Assembly: GCA_029961685.1 (NCBI GenBank)
Contig: JARWKL010000001.1
Location: 54,462,062 to 54,526,061, forward strand
Source of the DNA: Aristolochia californica
Lineage: Eukaryota; Streptophyta; Magnoliopsida; Piperales; Aristolochiaceae
DNA length: 64,000 nucleotides
Direction: 5' to 3'
Positions 50,301-62,300 of the stretch are shown here, piece by piece. The stretch's first letter is position 1. Each line of letters begins with the position of its first letter. The position numbers and the translations under genes were made by a program. The notes under the pieces are model-generated. The model was given only the letters and a program-made list of their open reading frames with translations. It had not been told where the DNA came from and searched no databases.

Positions 50301-53300
50301 AGGAGCACAATAATTTCATAAAGTTGTTCAATTGATAGCACAAGCCATCAACCTAGGGTTATGGCAAAAGTAAAAGGAAAAAGGTCTAACCTGTACCTTT
50401 AATAAACAACAATTCTATGAAATCCCTCTTCTGGAGAATTTTCAGACTTGAGAAGGAGAAGATTCTTGCTAAAAACCCATAGTAATTACATTGATTGCCC
50501 TAATACCATATAGAAAGTAAGAGAAATTGCGAAAATCGAGGAGAGAGAGATAGAGAAGGGAAAAAAAGAGAAAAACAGTTTCTGAAGTGCTACAACCTGG
50601 CACTTCTCAAGGTCAGAAATTTGACCTCTCTCTTATTAAATAGGAAAATCTTGTAAGATGATATAAATACCCCTACCTGAAATTCTAACCCAATGTTCAC
50701 CATAACTAGATAAATACTATCCTAAGCCTAGAGAGGAAGCACACATATGTAAAATGACTAAAATTACCTTGATACATATAGTTCAACAATGGTGATGGAC
50801 AAATAAATCCCAGCATCATTAAGTGATCTGTTTTGTTTCATTGTTTTGATTTATTAGATCCATTTTTTATGTTGTTTCTTCACAAAACAAAAAATAAAAT
50901 GTTGGTGAGGGCACCTCCTTCCCCCTTTGCGAATCCACTGCTGCTTGTTGTTTCTTTGGTGTGTTTTTTCCCCTTGTTTTGTTTTGCTTTATTTGAGCAT
51001 ATAGTTGTACTCTCTCCCAGCTTGTACTCCTTGGGAATGTTGTTGATGGATTCCTTTTTCTCATTTTTATAAAGGAAAGAGGTTCTTATTTAAAAAAATC
51101 ATCTTCAATTTGCAGGTTCACCTTTTTTCCGGAATGATACTAGGTTGCGTGCTCTTCGCTTCCTGGATCACATGCTTGTATGCAGTAATTTTGAGCTCCC
51201 TCACCTATTTCTGCCTCTAATGGTCCCTTGGTGGCACTCAGAAATTCCAGAAGAGAGTTTATTTGGCAAATCTTGCAATGGGCTCTTTGAATTTTGAATA
51301 AGCATGAATGAATTATCAGTACTTCAAATGCATCCAAAAGAAAAACCATGCTCTTTTGAAAAAATTATACATTTTTATTTTAACTTGTTTGAATTGGTCC
51401 AGACCCATCTAAGCGATGCTTAAGGGATGGAATTCATGCTGCAGGACTCTTTGAATCTTTTTTTCATCTCACTGGTTTGTTCATACAAGATGGGCCTTTT
51501 CCAAAATTGAAACCTTATGTATTACCATACTACATCTTTGCCTTCTGAGTAGAGAAAAGTGAAGCTTCATTTACGGTTCTCAATATTTTATTTTATTTTT
51601 CCCTTCTTTTTTGTGAAAATATATGAAGCTTTACAACTCTGTAATTATCCAGGATTTCATATTTGAACCCATTAGATGGTTGAACCATCAATGAAGTGCT
51701 ACACTATGCCTTAACCAAGGCAAAAATATTCATTTGCCAGGTTGCTTGCTTTTTTGGAATTTCTGCAAAAGTACAAAGGGAGCCTGTAGATGCTTACATG
51801 ATTTTTTTTTTTTATTTAGACAATCACAATCTACTAGGCAGTACAATTTTTCTGACTCAAAAAAAAAAAAAAATATGCAGGAACGAGATAATATGCAGAA
51901 ATCCGAGTTTCTAAAAGCATTAGCGGATATGTGGAAAGATTTTGACTCGCGTGTATTGCGTTACAAGGTTGGAAGAATTTCTTTTCATCTTTTTAATTTT
52001 TTCATTTGGTATTACTGATAAATCATTGTTGTAGACCCTTCTTGAGCTTATGCCTGAGTTGTTATTGTTAAAGTTCTACGTGTGGGGGTATTACTCAATT
52101 TGCATATTCTGTATAAATCTGTAAGTGTGTTAGCTAGATTGGATTAGTGTTAGAAGTCTATGGTTGAGATCATATGTTATTTGAACCCCTTTTGAATTAG
52201 TCCACCTAGTAGCAACGAGAATAAAGATACCAGAGGTTGAGACCTTTATTATCCAGTCAGCACAGAAGCGCTCAGAGGTCAGAGGCAGACGTGGCCAAAT
52301 ATGGTCGAGATAATTCTGGTCGTGGCCAAGGTCGTAGATAGAATCGCATTGACAGGAGGTGTACTCATTGTGGGCGTACCAACTATTATTTAGATAGGTA
52401 TTGAGACAAATTGGGTAAGCCAGTTGGGCAAGCTCGAGTGCTACAGAAGGTGGCAGTCTGTGCCTACTAGTCCTGGTGGAATATTCTTCTTTATACACTT
52501 GATGAGCTGCAATAGTTGGCTCAACGCATAGCTCAATTTTTTGCTTCTTCACCATCAGTGAACCAGATTGTTCCTACTGTCACTTGTTTGTTGTTGCTCG
52601 CACAATGATGTTCCAAATGCAAGTTCCAAAACATCATTAGGGAGATGTTGTTTTCATAGCATGTTTCTTGATTAATAAGATGTGATCTCTATACTAGGTA
52701 GACATATACCATTACATGTTCTAAATGCTTGATTGTTAGTTAATTCCTATCTGCCCAGTTGTTTAGGTCAGTTTGTTACATTCATGTTTTTGGTTCTTCC
52801 ATTGATATTGTCCTATAGAGCTGTTAAATGTTTGTTTCTTGGATATTCACATTATAGAATAGAGTATAAATGCTATTGTTCATCTACTAAGAAAACACAA
52901 TCTCTGCTGATGTTACCTTGTTCTAAAACATCCTTTTTTCTCCTCAATCCATCAAGTCCCTTTCTTTCCTCAATCCATTGAGTCTAATGCACTTCCTATG
53001 GATATTGAGGTTGTTGCTCCAGTTTTTGTAAAGGATGCCCTGAGTGTTGTACCAGTTCCTACAGGTGTTCCAGATTCACCTAAGCCATACATAAAAGCGA
53101 GAAATGCCTTCCGCGAATGTTTAAATGTTACCTCCTCCTCCATCCATGCCATCGTCTTCCTTGTTCAAGGTTCCTAAGGTAAGTGATTTGAATCTCCCTA
53201 TTCTCTTCGTAAGGGTGTCTGTGCTTGTACACAAAAAGGTATTATGCATCCTATTTCAAAATTTGCGTCCTTGGATAACCTGTCCGATTCTTTTAGAGCA

Positions 53301-56300
53301 TTTGTGTTGTCCTTGTCCTCTTGCTCTATACCTTCTTCAATGCAGGAAGTGTTGGTGTCACCCCTTTAGAAAAATGCAATGGATGTTGAGATGGAAGCTT
53401 TGACTGATAGGGATACATGGACTTTGTGCGAGCCACCACCTGATGCGACCATAGTGGGATGTCGGTGGATATATAAAGTCATATATAAAGTTGATGGCAC
53501 CAATTGTAGATATAAGGCCAAGGAGAAACTTAAAAGTTTGTCGATTGCATAAAGCTATCTATGACCTCAAGCCAAGTCGCAGAGCTTGGTCTGGAAAATT
53601 CAGACGTGTGACGTCCTTGAGATTTCAAAGGAGTCACTATGATCATTCCTTGTTTGTGCTGAAGTGGTCCTCTAGAACTATGGTATTAATAGTGTATATT
53701 GTTGAAATAGTGTTATTCAGCAGTGATAAAAAAAAAAAAAAGGATTGATGAGGTAAAAGAACATCTGGCAAATCATTTTCAAACCAAGAACCTAGGGACA
53801 CTCAAATTCTTCCTTGGGATTGAAGTAGCAAGAAGGCAGGTATAGTTCTGACTCAAAAAATATGTGACTAATATGCTATATGAATATGGGTTGTTATGAG
53901 CTAAACTGACAGAAATTCCTATGGAAGTTGGACATAACCTTCATAAGGAGATAATTGATGAGTTCAAGGATAAGACTATGTATAGGGAGCTGGTAGGCAA
54001 ACTTATTTATGCCACATTGACTAGTATAGCCTTTACAGTGAGTGTGGTCAACCAGTTTTTGGAGCATGCACAAAAAATTCATCAGAAAGCTGCATTGAGA
54101 GTATTGAGATTTTTGTTGGGTGCACCTGGGAAAAGGGTCGTTATATGAGGCACATAGACATTCTCAGATTGTGGGATCTTTTGATGCAGAATATGTTGGT
54201 TCCAAATTGGATAAAAAATCCACCTCAGAATATTGTGTATTTGTTGGAGGTAATTTAATAAGTTGGAAAAACAAAAAGCAGACTGTTGTTACTCATTCCT
54301 GTGTTGAACCTGAATATAGAACAATGCTACATACAGTTAGTAAGCTCCTATAGGTAAAGTCTGTGTTACAAGAATTGGGCTTTCCTGTTGATGTTCCAAA
54401 GACAACTTCCCCCCTTGGCGCCACTGGCCCATCATTGATAGTATTGCTGACATTGTATCTTCTACTCATTGGCAAAATTCGGAACTTCCTAGCAATCTCT
54501 CATTGTTTGGGAAGGCTTCCCTCCTTTGTAAATTGCTCTTTTGAGCTTTTGCCTTAATAAAAATCAGCATCATTTAAAAAAAAAAAAAGAACTGGGTTTT
54601 CCTGTAAAAAAAAAAGAATCGGGCCTTCCTGTCAAAAAAATTAAGACGTCATATTGTGAAAATCAACCTGCCATCGTCATTGTAAGTAATCCTTTATTTT
54701 GTAAAAAGGACTAAATACATAGAGGTTTATTTCAATTTTATCATAGATGTTATAAGTGGAACTGTGGTGACCCCCTATAACAAGTCTACTGATCAACCTG
54801 CTGATGTATTTACCAAGGCTCTTGGAAACGAGATCATGAGATTTTTTATAACAAGTTGGGGCTTCTAAATATATATGTTCCAGCTTGAGGGGGAATTTTA
54901 AAGTTATACGTGTAGGGATATTTCAGTTATTTTGCATGCTTTGTATAAATCTGTAGGAGTGTTAGCTAGATTGGATTAGTGTTGGAAATCTATGGTTTAG
55001 ATCATATGTTATTAGGGTGTGTGATTTGTGAGTTTATGGTGTTATGAGGCTTAAGAGGTATTTATGTAAAAGTGTTTCAAGTCACTTGAGCGAAATAAAA
55101 GGAAGAAGGGACGTGCTGGATCCCTAATTTAGTGCTATCCAAAGCAATCTAAGTTCCCTCATCTAACACTCTTTCTCCTTCTCTCTTCTTTCCTCTCTTA
55201 TTTTGCATCTTTTTACAGTTATTGTAGATAAACCAAAGATGAAAACGTTTTTTGTGAATTAAATGTAACTAATCTACGGTTCTGCATGCTAGAAGCTAAT
55301 CTGTAACTTTTTGTGAGACACTTTTTGTGAATTAAATGTAGCTGATCTGTTGTTCTGCTTGCTAGAAGCCAGGCACAATATTTCTTGTTAAGGAATAGTC
55401 CCACATGGATTAATGAGTACAAAGATCTTGAGTTTATTAGTTGGAAAAGAGGTTTCTTAAGTTGACTAGTCATTTTGGGATAGGGCATTGGACCTAATTT
55501 AACATGGTATCAGAGCAGGTACTCATATGTGGGCTTACAGCTAAAATAAACTATGTACTTGTAGTGCCACAAAAGAGGGCCTACACCTAAAACTATCCAC
55601 TTGTAGAGCCACAAAAAGAGGGCGTACACCTAAACTGCCTACTCCTAAATTATCCACTTGTAGAGCCACAAAAGATGGTTTGCACTTGAGGGGAAGTGTT
55701 AAGGAATAGTCCCACATGGATTAATGAGTACAAAGATCTTGAGTTTATTAGTTGGGAAAGAGGTTTCCTAAGTTGACTAGTCATTTTGGGATAGGGCCTT
55801 GGACCCAATTTAACATTACTAATAGTTACAGAAACTGAAATAGCTTCTGACTTTTGGGTTGTTTAGATAATAAAAGATAAATTTATGCAACTCGGCTATC
55901 ACATGTCGGATAGTTCTCTTAGAGAGGTAATATCTGGTGAAATGGTCTTGGTAATCCTCCTACCTGGTTATTGTGCCATTAACTGCTCTGGTAGAATATA
56001 TATACTGGCAGTTTTGCTGCATTTTTAGCTCATCCTAACTACAGTTGCCTGGAGTCTCCTCCACACGGACCTCAGAGCTGAGGAGTCCATTTTAATCCTT
56101 TTTTCTATATGAATTAACTTAGTTGTTTGAAGGTAGGTGGGTGGTTGAAAGGAAACTGAATTCATCAGTATGATTGCCTATATGGATTAGATTAAGGGCT
56201 ACCATTAGATATTTTCCTTCTAGCCTTCATTGCCTAGTGAAGTATATTTATGAGAAATTAAGTTTTCACAAAATGTGTGGATCATTGAGTTAGAAGCTTC

Positions 56301-59300
56301 TCTGTTCCTCATTTCATTTTTTTTTTCTTTTCTCAGTATTTTCTGTGGCTTAATCATATTACAAGCTTATTCAAAAAAAAAAAAAAAAATCATATTACAA
56401 GGAGCATGTGTATTTTTCAATATGACTGCCTGTATGGATTAGGTTAAGGGCTAGCATTAGATATTTTACTTCTACCCTTCTTCTCCTAGTGAAATATATT
56501 TCTCAGAAAATAAATTCTTACCCAAAGTATGGATCATCGGCCTAGAATTCCTTCTGTTCCTCATTAGTTTATTTCTTATGTCAGTATTTTCTGTGAGTTA
56601 ATCATATTACAAGGTGCACGGACTGGTCTGATGGCTAGGCCATGGACTCGTGTTTATAACTTGTCTTTCACTTGGGGGCTGTTCTATATTTATGGAATTT
56701 GCAGTATAATATGTGAGTCCACGAACTGATTGTCAGGTTTTCTCTCATATAATAGCGTTTTGGTTCTAAAAATGTTAGTGTTTGGATTACTTTTTCATTT
56801 TTTACTTAGAAGCACAAAACCACCTACTGAATTTTTATCCATCATAACCCTTTTTCAATGTAGGTACTTCCTCCTCTTTGTGCAGAGCTACGTAATATGG
56901 TTATGCAGCCAATGATTCTACCAATGGTTCTCACAATAGCTGAGTCTCAGGTAAGTCACCTAATTTAAAAACTTTAAAAATGTAATCTACTCTCAAAGTG
57001 CATATAAGGATACGAAAATTTGACTTTGATGGGGATGCCTGTTTTGGGACTTCACTGCAACACTACTTAGTGTAAATGGGTTTCTGAGGTTCTTCTGAAA
57101 TTGAATATCTGCCGATGACCTGAGTTGGTTTTCTATTTTGTCCTTATATTTGCTATCTTGCATAGAGGGATGGGCTAGGGCTTCTGCTTATGCTTCCTAT
57201 GAGCTTGCAAGAAAAATAGTGCTTTTTTGTCATTTGATATCCTTTCAGCTGGCCTTTTTCAAAAAAAATATCCTTTCAGTTGGCTGACTCCAAGGAAGTA
57301 AAGAAAAGAAGTTTTGTACTCAATGCCTTAATAATATCTGCAATCTATTTGATTCATTGCATGGGACTCTTTGGGTACATGTGAACTGCTTTTACTTTTC
57401 TTTCTGGTATATAAACATGTGATTTTTTAACTATGAAAAGAATTAGCAACGCATGTCAGTACAAATTGTCATCATTGGATTGCTTTGTTAACTGTCATTT
57501 GTTTTGATTTCACTATTTTGGTGTTTCCAAAAGGACAAAAATGATTTTGGACTTTCGACATTGCCGGCACTGGTTCCAGTTTTGAGTTCAGCAGCAGGTG
57601 AGACACTATTGCTGCTTGTGAAGCATGCAGAGCTTATTATTCACAAGGTAATTACTATCTAACTGTTAACTTTTCTAGGATCTCTCAAGCTGTAGTTTTA
57701 TGTCTTTATGTAGTTTTACATGTTATCTATGAAGCTAGTCTTGGATTGTTAGGTTTTTTTTTCTTCATTCACTTTCTAAAGATTGATCATGTTTCACCTT
57801 ATTCCAGGCCAGTCAGGAACACTTGATAGAGCATGTGCTTCCATTGCTTATACGAGCTTATGATGATAATGATGCACGGGTACAGGAAGAAGTTTTGCGG
57901 AGAACCTTATCTTTAGCAAAACAACTAGATGTTCAGGTGATTTATGTGGGACCCTTGCATGGATCTGTAATTTTTTTATTATCAATTCATCATTAACTAA
58001 TTGAAATCCTTGAAGGGTAAGGATATTTTTGCCAAAAGTTAATTCAACATGCTAGAGTTCTGTAAAAAATAAAAAAATTCTTCATCTTTTGTTTTCCTCC
58101 TTTCTTGATTTTTGGTCACATAAATACTACCATAACATGTGGAATAAAATATCTCTTTCATGTACTCTTCTTCTACTTCTCCACCTCAAGTTGGTGACAA
58201 AAAAAGACATAAAGACCCAGGTTGGACAAAATACAATATGGGAGAAGAAAATCACTCCTAGTCATACGATAAAGTTCTACACACAATTCAAAACAGTCAT
58301 AGTCTGAAATACACTTCGCGCAATTTTAAAGGCAAAAAAAGACCCAATTTTAGGACAAAACTAAGAGATTACTCACTTTTTAAGGGTAGCTCAAACATAA
58401 ATCACCTCTTGGGTGAAGAATAAAAGACTTGACTCAAGTTGGATGTTAGGCACACTTTTATACTTTTTAGGTAGTGGGTCTAGGCATTTTTCTTAAGTGA
58501 TGAAAACAAAAGATGATAAATTGAAGAAGTACTAGAGAAAAACAACTTTAACTAGAAAGAGGTGACTATGCAATACATACTTCCAAACCAACTAGAATGT
58601 GACCTTTTTTTATTTGAGAACTAATAGGGGAGATTGTGACGGTGAAACTGTAAAAATAATTTAACAAACCAGTTAACCTTAAAGAAATTTTATGGGAATG
58701 AGTATAATTTTTGGCGATGACGATGCAGAAGATACACAACCAAGTAATACGCCAAAAATTGAAAACAACATCCAAGTAGGATATCACATACCTTGAACGA
58801 GTTCATCATGGAGTGATTAAGTCAGACCAAAATTCTCTGATTAGAAAATAAATTTGCTTAAAAAACTATGACTCTAGGAGAAAAGGAAGCTCAATTCACT
58901 TAAATGCATGGAGATGTAATAGGAGAGAAAATAAGAAAAGGAAAGGTTTTCGGCAGAACCGACCTTTGATACTTCTGGTATTGATATCTCTCAAAGTATA
59001 ATGTGGAATCACAAAAGGTCTATTTCTCAAGAAACTAGACTTAAAGAGCTTTAATTTGATACCCAATTTGACATAAAAAGCTTTGTTGTTGAATTTGTTA
59101 TGATTGCTTGATTTGCTTTGTTCTGTAGTTTGACCTTTGCTAACTCCAATGAGAATATCTCCTTATACATAGATTTGATTGATATTAAAGTTACTCCTTC
59201 TGAAACTAGACTTTGATATCTTTCATTCAAGTATAATATTTTTTATAAAATATTCTTCTTTTTAGAGAGAATTTGATAGATTTTGGACTATGTAATTGGC

Positions 59301-62300
59301 CAAACTGAGTACTCTTTCTTCTTTTGCTTGCATGACCATTGAGTCTTCCGATATTGATTCCCTCTAGAAAACTCGGATTGAGAATTCTTTGATAGGTTAG
59401 AAAATAGTCTTACAAATCTTTCTTTTGACATATAATTTTCCATATAGTCTCATTTTTTATGGCATAAAACACCTCGAAAGTTAAAGTTTTCGGTTGCTAC
59501 TCAAACATCTCTTGCAGTTTGACTTTTGCTGCTTCGAATATCAATTTCTCTTAGTCAAAAAATTCTATTGCCAAAATTAGTTTTGCGTTGGAAAATAAAC
59601 TCAAAGATTTTTTGGTCAATATATAATTCGCAATATGAAATGTTCATTATGGAGGTGCGAACACCAAGGAAGCAACGGGTTTTAAAATAGGAAAGGAAGA
59701 ATAATATAGAATACGAACCTAAACTACTATAGATGGTAAATAAGAAAAAGATCACATTATCTCTATAGGTTGACCGAGTCAACTCACTGAAACCGCTCTA
59801 ATACCATAGAAAAAAGATGATTTTATTGCAAGCAAAGAGAGAACAAAATACAACTAAGAGAGCGCTCTCTTTACAATAAGAGCTTGCAAGGAGGCTCCTA
59901 ATTCAAGACAAGCATCAATAGTCGAGTTGGCTGACCTGAGAACATGAGACCAGATACAATATCAGAAATTTCCAAAAAAACTACCAATGCCTCCATGGAG
60001 GACCACCAACTAATGACAACTTTAAAGTCACCTTCAATTATCAGAGGCCTGTGGAAACGGTCTCGAAAGACAAAGTCATGCAAGAGGGTAGAGAGCTCAG
60101 CAGTAGTAGAGTCAGCCATACCGAGAGGGCCGCAGTAAGAGATAAGAGTGCACCATTGGTGTCATGAGCCTATGAGTAAGTAGTCGGGCAATAATCTTGT
60201 ATGAGTTAAAAATCAAGCTGATGGGTCAGAAGTCTCCTGGAAGTTCAGCATTCGTCTTCTTTTGGATTAGGGCAATGAGAGAAGCTCCAATGCTTTTGAA
60301 AGTAATGCCTCCATTTTAAAACTCCCCATTATAGCCATCGGGTCTAGGGGTCCGGTCATTGGGGAGGCCGAGGATTGCATCTTGAATTTCCATGTTTGAG
60401 AAGGGCAACTCAAGAAAAGCAGCCATTGTAGGGGAGATTGAGGAGAACTGCAAGACAATGAGTCTTGGTCTAGAGTGGCATTCTTTAGCATAAAGCTCTG
60501 CATAGAAATTGATCAAAGCATTAGTAATAGAGGCCCTATCCGAAGTTACTTCATTATTAACGAATAAAGAAGTAATTCGGTTAGTCCTCTGCCTAGCCAA
60601 AGGAATTGAATGGAAGAATTTGGTGTTTACATCCCCTTCAGCTTGCCATTTAAATCTAGCCCGCTGCTTCCGATGTACCTGCTCTTAATAAACCAGAGAT
60701 TGAAATTTATTTTGAAGAACAATTTGATTAGAGAATTCGAAGGAAGTGAGACAAGAATTTGAGACAGGAGAGGGAGCTTCTCAGCAATGGTGGAACAACA
60801 ACAATTCACATACCAGCCATCAATAATTAGTTCCTCCCAATTCAGACCACCAGCCCGCAATGAGGTTATCAAAATCCGTCTTAGTCAGCCACGAATTCTC
60901 AAATCGAAAGGGAGCAGGCTCCCACTTACCAAACTTGGTGTCGAGCTGAATGGGCCAATGATCTGATCCAGTCCAATTGAGAACCATCCCACTAACATTT
61001 TCATATAGTCCCAGCCAATCACATGTAGCAAAGAAGTGATCTAACTTGGAGAGATTGGTGGCTTCTGTCCATTGGACCAAGTGAAGGATTTATCCAAGAG
61101 ACCAATCTCTTGAAGTTCACAACTCCCAATAAATTCTGCAAAGTGGCGCATTGTGGAGGCAATACAGTTGGCATGAGGGGATTTTTCATTGCAGAATCTA
61201 ATAGCATTGAAGTCATTGGCAATTAACCAAGGGAACTGCCAACCCTAGATAAGATTTCCTCTCGTGGTAAAGTTTAGGTCCATATACACCAGCAAGCCCC
61301 CAAATAGATCCAAACATTTTGTCCCGAAACTTAATCCCAATAGAGTAGGAACCAGCAGTACAATCGAGCATCTCAATAACAATGGAATTCCAAAGCAACA
61401 ATATTCCCCCCGTGAGACCAAGGGCATTAACAGCCTTCCATTCAATATTACAACAATGCCATAGATCATGAGCAAGGGAATCGTTCATGCATTGAGATTT
61501 TGTTTCTTGAAGAATTACAATAGCAGATTTACAGTTTGACAGAAGGCATCTAATTGTAGCTCACTTCTGGGGGAAAGCAATTCCACGAACGTTCCAGGGT
61601 ACAATAATCATTTCCTTTAGTTGTTAGGGACTCCTGAATTATCCGTGTCACCCGACATATACCCATGGTACACAACTCCCATTTTCTTCGCCAATTCCAT
61701 CATGTGGCTCCAAGTGGTGTCGTTGTATTTTTGTCTCTCAGATTGTAGAGCAAAGATCAGACCATGAACTCGGTCATTTGGGGAGGGAAGGAGAGATCCC
61801 AACTGTAGGATCAACGGAGGGACATTGGGGTGCACTGGCTTTGCCAAGATTGAGTTCTCTAGCTGGAATTTGGTGGTGTCTCTGGTAAGTAGCTAGTGGA
61901 GGGGGTGAGGGATCAACAAGTTGTTCTGTTTGGGCATTACAGGTAAGGTGGGTGTTGCATTGGCTGGTAATAGACGAGGAGGATTCAGAGTTAGTGTTGG
62001 TTGTATGAGAGGGCTCGGGGGGGATCCAATGCAAGATGCAAATTGCGGGTGCCAGATGGTAGAAAGGGGCTCTGGATGAATTCTGGTGGGGCCACAGCGG
62101 GTCGGCGTGGAAGAATTAAGCTAGGTAGGTTAATGGTTGGTAGCTGAGTGGTTGAAAGTGAAGGAAGGGGTGTCGGATTCAGATGCTGGGCTGCTATCCA
62201 CGTGCATTGGTTTTGGGCATGTTGCATGGAGGGGTAGAGGATGTGGGTCACGTGAAAGGTTGGTGTTGAGAGAAATACTTCATTGATTTGTTGTAATTTG

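Larger units (their letters stand above)
41733..50788 (-). mobile_element. Copia-1: LTR retrotransposon in SCYL2 intron 5, with nested insertions
   Basis: On the minus strand the 5' LTR is ~50788-50512, followed by the primer site tggtattagggc (rc of ~50500-50511). The 3' LTR is ~42067-41733, preceded by the purine tract cttgaggggcat. Between them the gag-pol order is kept: gag ([20 protein letters not shown] at ~49210-49290), zinc knuckle (~48240-48300), protease [10 protein letters not shown] (~48000), integrase ([20 protein letters not shown] at ~47500; FLINKMPS and [17 protein letters not shown] at ~46860-47080), RT ([19 protein letters not shown] at ~45800) and RNase H (HVEVDCHF, ~42225). 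Many stops and shifts make it inactive. LINE-E, a Cassandra TRIM and a probable solo LTR are inserted in it. No target duplication was readable. Confidence 0.5.

Noticed and set aside
55505..55516. tRNA gene fragment
   Set aside because: tggtatcagagc is the complement of the initiator tRNA-Met 3' end, i.e. a retrotransposon primer site; no cloverleaf surrounds it.
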